Below, piece after piece: positions 46,784 to 60,112 of a stretch of 64,000 nucleotides of DNA; position 1 is the first letter of the stretch, and each line of letters begins with the position of its first letter. Made by a program: the position numbers and the translations under genes. The notes below the pieces were generated by a model. That model was not told the origin of the DNA, made no database searches, and saw nothing but the letters and a program-made list of their open reading frames with translations. This stretch comes from Ilyonectria destructans (taxonomy: Eukaryota > Ascomycota > Sordariomycetes > Hypocreales > Nectriaceae): contig JAHEWK010000008.1 of NCBI GenBank assembly GCA_020740775.1, positions 1,178,001 to 1,242,000 on the forward strand. The letters are read 5' to 3'.

Positions 46784-47394
46784 TTAACTGGCGGGGTCAG
46801 AGTAAGAGTCTTGACCTTGATCCAATTTCCACTCACCCCGAGTCCAGTAGGCCATCTTCTCGGCGCGGAACTGGGCAAAGTCCCATTCCTTCTTCTCCAG
46901 AAAATCGGGCTGGTTGAAGACGTATACCGACGTCTCTTTGTGCTCACCACCACTGATAGCGTCGCCATCCTTTTTCACAAGCTTGACTTTGACATTCTCT
47001 CTGTTATACTCTGAACCCTCAAAGTAGTCGAGCTTCTCGATATTGGCGTCGGTCAGCCCTGTGGCGTAGATGCCCAAAACTGTGTGCCCCTCCTCGGCGA
47101 TGATGCCAGGATAGTCGGCGAACTGGACGCGATGGCGACAGTATCCATCCAATATGGCTGGCGTAAAGGTGTGCATGTCTTTGATGACTTGAGGAGGGTT
47201 CTTGTCTCCGTAGCAGACACTGAAGAAGACCTCGGGGGCCATCTGCTGCCTGTTAGTACTGCGAAGTCACATAACATGGGGATATGAGTCTTACCAGAGT
47301 CCCTGTGAGATAAGTCAGTACAAAAATCCACAAAGCGATACAGTGAGCGAGACTGGGACATACCATAAAAGAAGGCGGTAAACTCTCCACTCAT
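46784..47394 (-). CDS. Gamma-glutamylcyclotransferase-like (AIG2-like) protein
   Basis: Three exons (47394-47364, 47302-47295, 47242-46784) give 165 residues, in phase. The middle exon is only 8 nt (GGACTCTG), flanked by CACAG and GTAAG. It supplies the Gly-Thr-Leu that completes the family motif FFYGTLMAPEVFF. The acidic segment DYFEGSEYNRENV carries the glutamate expected at the active site of the GGCT/AIG2 fold. Such enzymes cleave gamma-glutamyl amino acids or glutathione-derived peptides to 5-oxoproline, or release gamma-glutamylamines; which reaction applies here is unknown. The downstream ATG at 47240-47242 would give a truncated protein without the substrate-binding YGTL loop, so the spliced model is preferred. 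Confidence 0.88.
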
Positions 47395-47557
47395 CTTGTT
47401 CTCAGCTTTGGTGTAGTGGTTCGAATCGTTAAGGTGAACGCTTGAAGCTGAGTCCTATTGCTCTGGAATCAGACCTAAAGTTCGTGGTAGGGGATGATGT
47501 AGAAAGAGAGTCCGACTCAAATGAGAAAACTTGATAGAAATGAGAATCAAAGGTTGT

Positions 47558-47609
47558 GCAATCAGGGTAGTTTAGGCAATCATGGTAGTTAGGCAATCAG
47601 CGTTGTTTG
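47558..47609. repeat. Short tandem repeat, three copies (GCAATCAxGGTAGTT-like)
   Basis: Copies begin at about 47558, 47576 and 47593, giving a spacing of 17-18 nt. The third copy is more diverged. Confidence 0.65.
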
Positions 47610-47910
47610 ACTGCTTATGATTGGGAAGCTATCCGTGAGGGGGATGAGCGGGATTCGTCTCCACCCGTGGTGTTTGGTGGGGCACTTCAACGTTAACACG
47701 CCTCAGTCCGTTCTGTACGTTGTTTGATGGCCACGTGGGTTTAAACAACAGGCAGAAGTTTTCAAGGTAGAAATATCTCGTGATACACAGTGAGTTGGAG
47801 GCGATCCTATACGTTGCAGATGCCTTATTTCAGTGATTCGCGGCGCGGCTGGTGCGCGGCACTGATAATAAGACCAGAGCCCTTTGTCTCCTGAAGCGCA
47901 ATTGGTGCAC

Positions 47911-47929
47911 GATAAGATAAGATAAGATA
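47911..47929 (+). promoter_or_regulatory. Four overlapping GATA motifs
   Basis: GATAAGATAAGATAAGATA forms four GATA cores at 5-nt spacing. GATA factors of the AreA/NIT2 type bind such sites to control nitrogen metabolism in filamentous fungi. The site lies about 520 bp upstream of the GGCT-like ATG and 475 bp upstream of TRA1. Confidence 0.45.
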
Positions 47930-48404
47930 TGGACTGGTGAGTGGAAGCTCCTTTACAACCCGCAAGCATGGAGCCCCACTAAGGCAGCCAGCCTGCAGGG
48001 ACTAGCGTCGGAACAATATTCTTACGCCGCCTAGCGCAAGTGGAATTGGCGGCTGCGGTCCCCAGATTCGATGTTCTCTAATTTTCAACGCGAGGCGACC
48101 TTCACGTCTACCTGGAAATCCGCCGCGCCAAAGCCCTTGAAATATCAAGGCCACACCTGCATTCACTTCACCCCCCGAACCCAACTTCGCCATCAACACC
48201 CCCGAGCCGAAAACCACTCCAGTCATCGTCGGCCGAACTATCTTCATCGATTCCCCCGTTTCCGAAGCAGCGCAGGCTTTCGCGACAGCTTCGCGAAGCA
48301 CTAGCTCTGAAGCTATTCCCCCCGAACGTTAGGGGTCACCACCAAGTCGACCCTCCCGCGGATGGAAGGGAGCGTCGCGTCGTGTGGACGCCAATAATGC
48401 AGCC

Positions 48405-51400
48405 ATGTCGGGAACCACTATTGACGATGTCGTAAAGCGACTCAGCACACCCGAAATAGGTACGGACACCCAGCCGTTCGCCACCCCGCCATGTCTTGTG
48501 TCGCAATATCTCCACCGTGATGCTTTGGCTTACTCTGTATTATCCAGATGTCCGGCTCAAGTTGGAAGCCGCAACAACATTGCGTGACAGCTTGGATCAC
48601 TACACTAGTGGCCCCATTTACCCTCCATTCCTCAAGCGATTAATGCCAATCTTCATAACCATTCTCAGAGGACCATGTACTTTTCAAAGCAACTCACCGG
48701 AGCAGGTCAGTCGGATTATACGATACACATGAGTTGCTATTGACTAGTTTACAGAGACTCCGCAACTGCATCCTCGAAGTTCTCCACCGATTACCTACCG
48801 CGCCTGCGTCCCCCGAACCGTTTGAGCAGTACGCCGAAGAGATTGTCGACCTCTTAATGCAACTTGTTCGTACCGATAACGAGGAGAATGCGACGCTATG
48901 TGTCAAAATTACATCAGATATCATGCGCCACCAGCACAAGGTGCTCCAGGGAAAGGTCCAACTGTTCCTGTCCCTCATCCAGGAGCTTTTCGAGCAGATG
49001 GAAAAGGTGGTCAGGGAGCAACTCGACAATGCGTCCTTGACTGCCCCTTCTCAACCCGGGGGACCCTCAACACCAGGCAGCTCACAAACGAATTTCCAGT
49101 CCCCTAGACCAGGATCACCTGTGGCTTCAGTGACGGAGCTTGGTGCTGACCCCCAGCAACAAAATCGACCGCTCTTGAAGGGCATGCAATCCTTCAAGGT
49201 TCTCTCCGAATGCCCGATCATTGTCGTCTCGATTTTCCAGATCTACCGAAATACGGTGCAGCAAAATGTACGGAAATTTGTTCCACTCATCCAGAATGTC
49301 TTGTGCCTGCAAGCAGCAGCGCAACAACAAGCGCACGCCGATGCTGCTGCGAGAGGGACCATTCACACTGGGGTGAGCCCCGCGATCAAGAACCGGGCGG
49401 CGTTCGGCGACTTCATTACGGCGCAAGTTAAAACGATGAGTTTCCTGGCCTATCTCCTGCGGCAATACGCATCGCAGCTCAACGACTTCTTGCCAAGGTT
49501 GCCAGATATCGTCCTCAGGCTCCTGAAGGACTGTCCTAGGGAGAAGTCCGGCACCAGGAAAGAGCTGATTGTCGCAATTCGGCACATCATCAACTACAAC
49601 TTCCGAAAGATCTTCATTCCCAAGATTGACGAATTGTTGGATGAGCGAACACTCACTGGTGATGGGCTGACTGTCCACGAGACTATGCGACCGTTGGCTT
49701 ACAGTATGCTCGCTGATCTCATCCATCATGTCCGCGACTCTTTAAAGCCTGAGCAAATCCGTAAGACCGTCGAGGTCTACACTCGGAACCTGCAAGACAA
49801 CTTCCCCGGCACGAGCTTCCAGACCATGAGCGCCAAGCTCCTCCTGAATATGGCTGAATGTATTGCCAAATTGCCCAATAAAGCCGATGCACGACACTAC
49901 CTCATCATGATTCTAAACGCGATCGCCGACAAGTTCGCTGCCATGAACCGACATTACCCCAACGCCGTAAAGCTCTCGAAGCTCTACCACGAGCAAGTTG
50001 AAGCCGGGAATGTCGAAACATACCTTGCGGACAAGGATTGCCCGCCTGACTGGGACGAGACCGACATTTTTACTGCTGTTCCGATCAAAACCTCAAATCC
50101 CCGCGACAGGGGCGCAGACCCAGTGGTCGACAACAAATTCCTCTTCCGAAACCTGATGACGGGTCTCAAGAACACCTTCTATCAGCTGAGGACGTGTAAT
50201 GTTGGCACCTCGATTGACCCTCAGAATGCCCCTGTGCACTGGCAGGATGTATCTTACGGCTTCACTGCTGAGGAGGCCAAGGTCATCGTTAAGCTGTTCC
50301 GAGAGGGAGCTTACGTCTTCAGATATTACGAGATTGAGAAGCCCGCTGCAGAGTCACAGTACATGTCGCCAGTGGAGTACATGGCGAACTTCTACATGGT
50401 TTCGAGCACCAAGGAGGAAAAGGACCTACTCGAGAGCTTTGCGACCGTCTTTCATGCTATCGACCCAGCCACTTTCCATGAGGTTTTCCAGCAGGAGATC
50501 CCCCGACTTTACGAAATGATCTTTGAACACACTGCATTGTTGCACATCCCCCAGTTTTTCCTTGCGAGCGAGGCAACTTCACCTAGCTTTTGCGGCATGC
50601 TGCTCCAATTCCTCATGGAGCGGATAGACCAAGTGGGCTCGGCGGATGTACAGAAGTCCTCTATCCTGCTGAGACTCTTTAAGTTGGCATTTATGGCAGT
50701 CACGTTGTTTGCTGGTCAGAATGAGCAGGTCTTGTTGCCACATGTTGTCAGCATTGTCACACAATCCATCGAGCTGTCAACAAAGGCTGAGGAGCCTATG
50801 AACTACTTCCTCCTGCTGCGCTCACTGTTCCGCAGCATCGGCGGTGGTAAGTTCGAACAGCTGTACAAGCAGATTCTCCCCCTTCTCGAGATGCTCTTGG
50901 ATGTTCTGAACAACCTCCTCATGGCGGCGCGAAAGCCCTCAGAGCGTGACCTTTATGTAGAGCTCTGCCTCACAGTTCCGGCTCGTCTAAGTCATCTCTT
51001 GCCGCACCTGAGCTTCTTGATGCGTCCATTAGTCGTCGCCCTGCGGGCCGGCACGGATCTCGTTGGACAGGGATTGCGAACGCTTGAGCTCTGTGTTGAT
51101 AACCTTACGGCCGACTACCTCGACCCTATCATGGCGCCCGTGATCGACGAACTGATGACAGCCCTGTTTGACCATCTGAAGCCACATCCCTATAGCCATT
51201 TCCATGCTCACACAACAATGAGAATCCTTGGCAAGCTTGGCGGCAGGAACCGCAAATTCATGACTGGGGCTCTGCCACTCGCCTACAAGGAATACGCGGA
51301 CGACCCTTCAAGCTTCGACCTGAGACTGATCGGTTCCAAGAAAGACCGAGCATTCCCTGCCGAGATGGGTATCGATTCCGCTATCCAGAAGTTGATGGAG

Positions 51401-54400
51401 GTTCCAAAGTCCGGGAAGAATAACCAGAACCGGCAGTACGATGGGCATTACAAGAAGCAGGCTCTTCACTTGATCAAGTCGCAATTGAAGCTGCGAATCG
51501 GATTCGATCAGCTGCCTGAAGATCTCCCCAAACTCCTGCGCCTGCAAGCTCAAGATTTCCTGGCTCGCAAGCTTGATATTGTCCTCACTAGTTTCGAGGT
51601 TTCTGATCGAGAGCGGTCAATTCCGAAGAAGGATGGAGAGGATCTGACTGTGAAACGATTACTGAAGGCCATCATGTTTGCCGAGTCGATACCCGAGTTC
51701 AAAGAGGAAGCGAACACATTCCTCCTCAACATTTGCAAACACTTTGCGATCATTGAAGTCGGCCGTGCTTTGGTTGACCTGAAGAGGACTTTCAGTCCAT
51801 TCGATCCCTTGGCTGGTGAAGGCCCCTTGCATATCGACACTCGGAATCTTTCAGATGCTATTGTCGAGTGTCTCGCATCGGATCACCCAGATGTGCGCGA
51901 GTCAGCCCAAGGAGCCATTCGGGAAATGCACACCTGCATCGCCACCATCTTGGGCTCAGAGACCCCTGTCGGGCGGCTTCCATTCTTTGGTCATCTCAGC
52001 AGCACCTTCTGTCATACCTGTTATGAAGAAGAATGGTTCACCAAGACGGGCGGAAGCTTGGGCATAAACTTCTTGCTTACGGAGCTTGATCTGGGCGATG
52101 CCTGGGTAGCATCCAAGCAAACCGAGTTCATCCGGGCGCTCATGTACGTCATCAAGGACATGCCCCAAGACCTCCCAGAGAAGACAAGGTGTCTAGCTCA
52201 GACTAGTCTTGAGGTTCTGCTCAAACGCATCACAAAGAATATCAAGAAGGAAGATGCACTGCCGATCCAGCAACAACAAGGCCAGCCTCAAGTAAAGCAG
52301 CCTCGCCTCGCCCAGATCTGCATGCAATTCAACAACGAGCTGTCCCACATGAACAAGCACGTCCGCGAGACTGCCAAACGATCTTTGGAACTCATCGCCA
52401 AGGCGGCTGGTTGTGAGGTCTGGGAGCTCATCGACCCCTACAAGGATCGGTTCCTGCAGCCCATCTTCGCCAAGCCCCTGCGTGCTCTGCCATTTGCGAT
52501 TCAGATCGGATACATCAACGCCATGTCGTACCACATGAGCATCAAGAGTGATTGGGTTACTTTTGATGAGAATTTGAACCGCTTGCTGATGGAGTCTTTG
52601 GCCTTGGCTGATGCCAGTGACGAATCGCTTGCCAACAAGCCTGCTGAATTCCGCACCCATGAGCACATTGTCAACCTCCGCGTATCATGCATTGGACTAC
52701 TCAGCACCGCGATGACTTTCGAGGAATTCGCCAACAATCCGACAAAGGGCAAGATTCTGTCGGTCTTTTTCAAGTGCTTGTACACCGAGTCCAAGCCCAC
52801 CATAACAGCAGCAAACGATGCATTGAAGTCAGTCTTGGCAGTGGATAGGCGGCTGCCCAAGGATCTGCTCCAAGGAGGTCTTCGCCCTGTGCTTCAGAGC
52901 CTCTCAGACCCAAAACGTCTCAGCACAGCCGGACTCGATAATCTCTCGAGATTGCTGAAGCTACTTACGAGCTACTTCAAAGTCGAGATTGGTGCTCGCC
53001 TGCTGGACCAGATTGACTCCATTGTGGACCCAACCACCATGCAGCAGATTTCCTTCACCTTCTTCGACCAACAGCCCCAGATGAGAGTCATCACCGCAAT
53101 CCTGAACATCTTCCACCTGCTACCTGCCCCAGCTGAAGCATTCAAGGAGCGCCTCATCGACTGCTTCCTTGGCCTCGAAGAGAAGCTTCGAAGAACTCAC
53201 CTGAGTCCATTCCGCCTTCCGATATATAGGTACCTCAACCGATACCCCAAGGAGATTTGGGCACATCTACTCGGGAAGGTTGAGGACCTCAAGTACGGTC
53301 GATTCTTGGCCCAGGTTCTCCGCCACCCGGACAGTAGTCCTCTGCGAGACGTTGCTGCCGAGAACGTGGAGGGCCTGATTAACCGATGCAATGAGGTCAT
53401 GGCTCAGAATAACGAGGCCAAGTTCGTTGTTATCATCAACACGATCCATATTCTTGACTCCATCACCCAGTTTTCTGGTCCCGATAGCTGGATGGACAAG
53501 AAAGAGAGCATTGCTTGGCTCAAGAACATCGGCAAGATCCTCGAGACCCATCTCCGACAGCATACCCTGCCAGGTCATCTTCGACTCCCTGCGTACCAGG
53601 GTGCTGAACAGGTGATGTCTGTCCTCGTCAAGTCCCTGGACAGGTCCCCTAAAGACCTTGACGCTCTCTTTAGCGTGATCGAGTTGGTCACTGCCGAGGA
53701 GCTTCGAATGAGCCAAGATTTGCTCTCATTCATTTATGACAAGATTATCTGCAGCGATGCTGTGGATTTCTGGAAGGTCACTCTCCTGCGATGTTTGGAC
53801 GCGTATGCCGGCAAGGTCGCATCGAACAAGACAAAGCACTTCTTGTTGCACTACATTGTCAACCCCATTGTCGCTATGGATGTCATGCGCAACTGGAACA
53901 ATTCGGACCAGAACAAGACTCCTAGGCTCATGGATCGCGCCGTCATTGACGCTGTGAGCAGTAAGATCTGGAAGGTTCACCCTGAGATGACGATGGATGA
54001 CCAGACCCAGCCTGGCATTGATCACACTCGGTACGAGGTGTTGCAACTTTCTGCAATGCTTGTGAAGTACTACCACACCACTCTCCAGGAGGCACGGAAG
54101 GACATCATCAAGTTCGGCTGGACTTTCATTCGCCTGGACGATGTCATCAACAAGCATGCCGCCTACGTGGTCATTGGCTACTTCATCGCTCACTATGAAA
54201 CACCCTCCAAGATTGTCACACAGGTCTATCTGTCACTTCTCAAGGCGAACCAAAACGAGGGTCGTGCTTTGGTGACCCAAGCTCTGGAGTTGATTGCGCC
54301 GGTCCTGCCCAAGAGGTGTGGAACTGGCCCGAACGAACGCAATGCCCCTTGGGCAGTGGCTCCTCGCCGCATTCTTGCCGACGAAGGACAGAACGTTCAG

Positions 54401-57400
54401 CAGATGACTAGCATTTTCCACTTCCTCGTTAAGCATCCTGAACTGTTCTTTGAAGCTCGAGACAAGTACATCATGTTGATCATCAGCTCCTTGCGAAAGG
54501 TCGCCGCTCCCCAAAATGCTTCCCACGAGAGTAAGAGGCTCGCTCTTAACATGATGTGGCTCATCTGGACATGGGAAGAATGGCGGGTCGAAGGGCGAAA
54601 GTCGCCTCTCCTCAAGTCTCGATCGCTTTCTGAATCTCCCAACACGAAGAAGAGAAAGCTTGAGAGCGACATGCCAACCTCGTCTCCCCCTGTGCCGAGA
54701 CAGATGGAACGAGCCGAGTACCAGATTCCTCCTGGCTTCCGACAGAAGATGATCAAGTACCTCGTGGAGTTTATCGCACAACTCAACGAACGATACGTCC
54801 TACCCTCCGCCAAACCCCGAGACCAGGGGAATTCATCTATCCCTCCTGTGCCCCTGGCCCTGACGGAGCTTTGCAAGAAGGCCATGGCACTTCTCCACAA
54901 CCTGGTCAAGCCTCAGTACTGGGGTGACCTGGACCTGGACCTGTTCCCCAACGTGACCGATGTCATTTTGGCTAGCGAGAAAACGCAGAACATTCTCAAT
55001 GCTGACCCTACCGACAAGGAGAAGTACGACGAAAAGTTCCTCACCAACATCATCAACACTCTTCAAGTTGTGCGAATTATTTTGAACTCCAAGTCAGACG
55101 ACTGGATCCAGAAGAATATGCCCGCAATCCAGAAGGTGCTTGAAAAGTGCCTCAAGTCGGAGAATCCTGAGATTCAGGATTGTCTGCACCTTGCCGATAA
55201 GAAGTACGACGAAGATCGCGATCTTCGATCTATCATCGAGCGCGTACTCGACTCCGTGCCAGATGACACTCCTATGGAAGACGGCGATGCTGAAGGCGAA
55301 GCTGAGGCGCAAACTTCGGAGATCGTTGCCTATCTCTCACAGCTGGCTACGGAGGCAATGAATGGGAATAATTACGGATCAGGTGTCAACATTCTTTGGT
55401 CCCTTGGGAACCGCAAGCCGACTGTCATTGACCAGCACATTTTGTCGCTCATGAAAGCCCTTCAAAGCAAGCATGCGCGAGAGCATGTACAGCACTACAA
55501 TGCTGTTGCAAACCAGGCTGCAGGCATGAACCCGCGAACGCAGGACCCTGCCACCCCGACAGGAGAAATGTCGGCCTACGACTTGGATATCCAGACCAAA
55601 CTCATGATCAAGGAAATCCAGGTTGTGGCATTGAGGATGGAAGTCCTAGGCGACAACAGACGGCCTTTCCTCAGTGTCCTCGCAACCTTGGTGGAGAAAT
55701 CTATGCACATAGAACTGTGTGAAGAAATCCTCAGCATGGTTGAAGGATGGGTGTTCCGTTCTGAAGGAACCTGGCCTACTCTCAAGGAGAAGACTGCAGT
55801 TCTCCACAAGATGCTGTCATTTGAGCACCGCCAAGATTCCACCATGCTCTCCAAGTTCCTCGACCTGGTCATCCGAATCTACGAGGATCCCAAGATCACT
55901 CGCACGGAGCTGACAGTTCGCATGGAACATGCGTTCCTTATCGGAACTCGGGCAACTGACGTCGACATGCGCAACCGCTTCATGGCCATTTTCGACAAGA
56001 GCTTGTCCAAGTCTGCCAGTGCTCGCCTCTCCTACATCCTGACTTCACAGAACTGGGATACTCTGGCCGACTCGTACTGGCTTGCGCAAGCCTCCCAACT
56101 GTTGCTCGGCGCAGTGGAGACCAATGCTACCATCCAACTTCATCAGGACGACTTCAAGACGATGCCAATCTCTCGATTGGTAACCGTTTTCACGAAAGAA
56201 AAGGAGGCTAGGGAACCGTCTATCATGGCCGACGACAAGTATGAGGCCTTGATGGCAACCCATCGACGATTCATGACGGAAGTTGGCGATGTCAAGGTTC
56301 GGGACATCATCGACCCTTTGATGCAGCTTCAGCACATCGACTCTCAGCTGGCCCATCAGCTTTGGGTGACTCTCTTCCCGATTTATTGGTCTGCTACAGC
56401 TCGGGATGATCGAATTGATCTGGAACGTGGCATGGTTGCACTCCTTACTAAGGACTATCACAGTCGCCAGATTGATAAGCGCCCCAACGTTGTCCAGTCC
56501 CTTATTGAGGGCGCTGCGAGGACCTGGCCAGAGTGCAAGCTACCCCCGCACGTTCTCAAGTTTGAGGCTAAAACCTACGATGCTTGGTACACTGCATTGG
56601 TTCAGCTTGAGAACGCTGCCATCAGGCCTGAAGCTGAATCGGCGACAGTGCGTGAGAGCAACCTCGACGCCCTTGTGGAGCTGTACGCATCGCTCCAAGA
56701 GGATGACTTGTTCTACGGCACCTGGCGACGTCGTTGCCAATTCGTGGAAACCAACGCTGCTCTCTCTTACGAGCAAAACGGCATGTGGGATAAGGCCCAG
56801 AAGCTGTACGAAAATGCGCAGATCAAGGCTAGGACCGGCGTCATTCCATTTTCGCAAGCTGAATACATGCTATGGGAGGACCACTGGGTGCTATGCGCGC
56901 AGAAGCTCCAGCAATGGGAGATTCTCCAAGACTTTGCCAAGCATGAAAACTTCCAGGATCTGCTCCTGGAGTGCGCTTGGAGGAACACGGACATGTGGCA
57001 GGAGGAACAGCATCGCGAGGCTCTCGACAACATCATCAAGGGTGTGATGGATGCCCCAACCCCTCGACGCGCTTTCTTCCAAGCTTTTATGTCTCTTCTC
57101 AAGTTCCACAATCAACAAGAGGCTGGAACTGAGTTTGCCCGTGTCTGTGATGAGGCTATTCAATTGTCAATCAGGAAATGGCATCAGCTTCCAACACGAC
57201 TGACCAATGCCCATATCCCGTTGCTGCAGAACTTCCAGCAGTTGGTAGAGTTGCATGACGCCAGTGTTATTTGCCAGAGTCTCGCCAACACCAATCAGTC
57301 TAACTTGGATGTCAAGTCTGGTGAGCTGAAGCTTCTCTTGGGTGCTTGGCGTGACCGATTGCCCAATGTTTGGGATGATATCACGGCTTGGCAGGATTTG

Positions 57401-60112
57401 GTCACCTGGAGACAGCACATCTTCAGTCTTATCAACCAGACCTACCTGCAGTTGCTTCCTCAGCAAGGTCAGCAAGCTGCTGGTGGGGCTTCTTCCTTTG
57501 CCTATCGTGGATACCATGAGACAGCTTGGATCATCAACCGATTTGCTCATGTGGCCCGCAAGCACAGCCTACCGGAGGTCTGTATCAGCCAACTGAGCCG
57601 AATCTACACTCTGCCCAACATCGAGATCCAGGAAGCCTTCTTGAAGCTACGCGAGCAGGCCAAGTGCCACTACGAGAACCCCGAGGAACTCACTAGTGGT
57701 TTGGATGTTATCAACAATACCAACCTCAACTACTTCAGCCCACAGCAGAAGGCCGAATTCTACACGCTGAAGGGAATGTTCCTTGAGAAGCTCAAGCAAA
57801 AGGACGAAGCCGACTCGGCTTACGGCACTGCCTTGTTCTTCGATATCGGCGCAGCCAAGGCATGGGCCGAGTGGGGTTACTTCAATGACCGCAAGTTCAA
57901 GGATGAACCCACCGACCTGAATGCAGCGAGACAGGCACTGACGTCGTACCTCCAAGCCGCGGGAAGTTACAAGAATGCCAAGACCCGCAAGCTCTTGGCC
58001 CGAATTCTCTGGCTCTTGAGCTTGGATGATGCTAAGGGCAGCATCGCAGCGGGCTTCGATGACTTCAAGGGTGAGACGCCAGTGTGGTACTGGATCACCT
58101 TCATTCCTCAGCTTCTTACTGGCCTCGGCCACAAGGAAGCTCCTCGGGTGTACCAGATCCTCTTGAAGATTGCCAAGTCGTATCCCCAGGCCCTGTACTT
58201 CCAGCTCCGCACCAACCGCGAGGATATGCTCGTCATCAAGAAGAACCAAGAGGCCAAGGAGAGGGCGCGACAACGTGCGCAGTCGACTGCATCCAGTGGA
58301 AAGCTGAGCGCTTCTCCTTCTTTGACTAAGCAGGAGGCTCCCAAGCCCGAGTCTCGACCAGGCACTGCCAACGCGGAGAATGCCCAAATCAAGACTGAAG
58401 GCAACGATGGCGCTGCTGCAACAGCCGCGGCTAATGGCCAGGACCCGACAAAGCCCCAGCAGCCCCAGAAGAAGCCCCCGTGGGAGCTTACTGAGGAGAT
58501 TATGTCGGTGCTCAAGACGGCGTTCCCTCTCCTGGCTCTGTCGATGGAGACCATGGTCGATCAAATCCAGAAGCATTTTAAGTGTCCTCCTGATGAAGAT
58601 GCTTACCGGCTCATCGTTGCTCTCTTGAACGATGCGCTTGCATACGTCAGTCGCACGCCTGCATCATTTGCGAAGAACGTGAAGCTGCCGGCTGCTACCG
58701 AAACTAATATTACCCGGTTCGCTGAGACGATACTTCCGAATCACATTAAGAAGTCTTTCGAGGCCGACTTTGTCGATGTTAAGCCTACCATGTACGAGTA
58801 TATTCACAAGTTGCGACGCTGGCGGAACAAGTTTGAGGAGAAGTTGGATCGACGTGTTACTCGCACTTCGCTCGAAAACTTCTCTCCCCACCTGAGCGAG
58901 TTCCGTTACCAGAAGTTTGACGAAGTTGAGATCCCCGGCCAGTACCTGCAACACAAGGATAAGAACCAGGACTTCATCCGAATTGAGCGCTTCCTGCCTA
59001 ATGTCGATCTCATCCGATCCATCAGTGCCTCCTACCGCAGACTCAAAATGCGTGGCCACGACGGAAGCGTTCACTCTTGGGCGGTCCAACACCCGGCAGC
59101 TCGACACTGTCGACGAGAGGAGCGCATTCTGCAGCTTTTCCGACAGCTCAACCAGACGCTCGGCCGCAAGAAGGAGAGCCGACGTCGTGACCTCCAGTTT
59201 ACGCTGCCGTTGATGGTCCCCTTGGCGCCACACATAAGAATTGTGCAAGAGGACACTTCTTACATTACCTTACAGGGCGTATATGAGGATCACTGCCGAC
59301 GCATGGGCATGTCAAAGGACGACCCAGTGCTGTTCACAATGGAGAAGTTGCGCGGTGCGCTTGAGAGCAAGAGCTCGGTAAGTTACCCAGTCCTGATTCC
59401 CGTGCCGACAGCGACTGACATGATGCAGAACAAGCCGGAGCAGACCGCCACAGCCCGGTTGGAGGTCTTTAACGCGATCCAGGAGAAGTGGGTTCCCTCG
59501 ACACTAGCTTTGGAGTACTTCCAGAAGGTGTTCCCACAGTTCTCAGATTTCTGGCTCTTCCGACGCCAGTTCTCATACCAGCTGTCGGCGTTGACATTCA
59601 TGACGTACATTCTCTACATGCACAACCGCTACCCGCAGAAGATCAACATTGCTCGCGGGTCGGGTAATATCTGGGGATCGGAGTTGATGTCGTATATGAG
59701 CGCATCGAAGCCCTTCTTCCACAACCCAGAGCCGGTGCCGTTCCGTTTGACGCCCAACTTGCAGACGCTCATGGGACCACTGGCAACGGAAGGTATCTTC
59801 GCGTGCTCCTTGATGGCAATTGCGCGATGCTTGACGGAGCCAGAGCACGAGCTAGAGCACGCCCTGACGCTGTTTGTGCGTGATGAGATGATCTTCTGGT
59901 TCACTAGTAGCCACCGTGTTGGAATGTCAGAGAGCCAGCTCCGGGAGTCTGTTCAAGTCAACAGTGACTCAATTGTCAAGCGGGCAATTAGCCTGGCCCA
60001 CAGCCCCGTTGGAAACCTACCAGCGAACCAGACTGTCATCGACTCGATTGCTAAGGCGGTGAACCCAATGAACCTTGCGCAGTGCGACGCCTTGTGGATG
60101 CCTTACCTGTAA
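48405..60112 (+). CDS. TRA1: Tra1/TRRAP-type PIKK pseudokinase, SAGA and NuA4 scaffold subunit
   Basis: Four exons (48405-48459, 48548-48705, 48755-59377, 59429-60112) give 3839 residues. Tra1 is the activator-binding scaffold shared by the SAGA and NuA4 histone acetyltransferase complexes. It has long N-terminal HEAT-type helical repeats, a FAT region (roughly residues 2650-3230) and a C-terminal PI3K-like domain. In the latter, the catalytic-loop position reads [20 protein letters not shown], without the DRHxxN and DFG motifs of active kinases, as expected of this pseudokinase. The end LWMPYL is in the FATC position. A basic NTKKRKLE motif near residue 2033 could be a nuclear localisation signal. 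A low-complexity linker (about 3230-3315) precedes the kinase-like domain. The first exon supplies [18 protein letters not shown]. The last intron is 51 nt without a stop, so unspliced reading also stays open. Confidence 0.95.
59378..59428 (+). other. Stop-free 51-nt intron within TRA1
   Basis: GTAAGT donor, CTGAC branch-like motif and ATGCAG acceptor bound 51 nt that contain no in-frame stop. Retention would insert 17 residues (starting [11 protein letters not shown]) between ESKSS and [14 protein letters not shown], inside the kinase-like domain. The strong splice signals favour removal. Confidence 0.75.

Larger units (their letters stand above)
47395..48404. promoter_or_regulatory. Divergent 1 kb region between GGCT-like gene and TRA1
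   Basis: Serves both divergent promoters. It contains three near-copies of a 17-18-nt unit starting GCAATCA (47558-47609) and a tight run of GATA motifs (47911-47929), listed separately. Confidence 0.5.

Noticed and set aside
47410..47425. GGTTCGAATC resembling a tRNA T-loop
   Set aside because: No matching acceptor stem, D-arm or anticodon arm within 70 nt on either side, on either strand.
57647..58576. 309-codon minus-strand ORF inside TRA1
   Set aside because: Antisense shadow of a strongly coding frame; Leu-rich without a domain.
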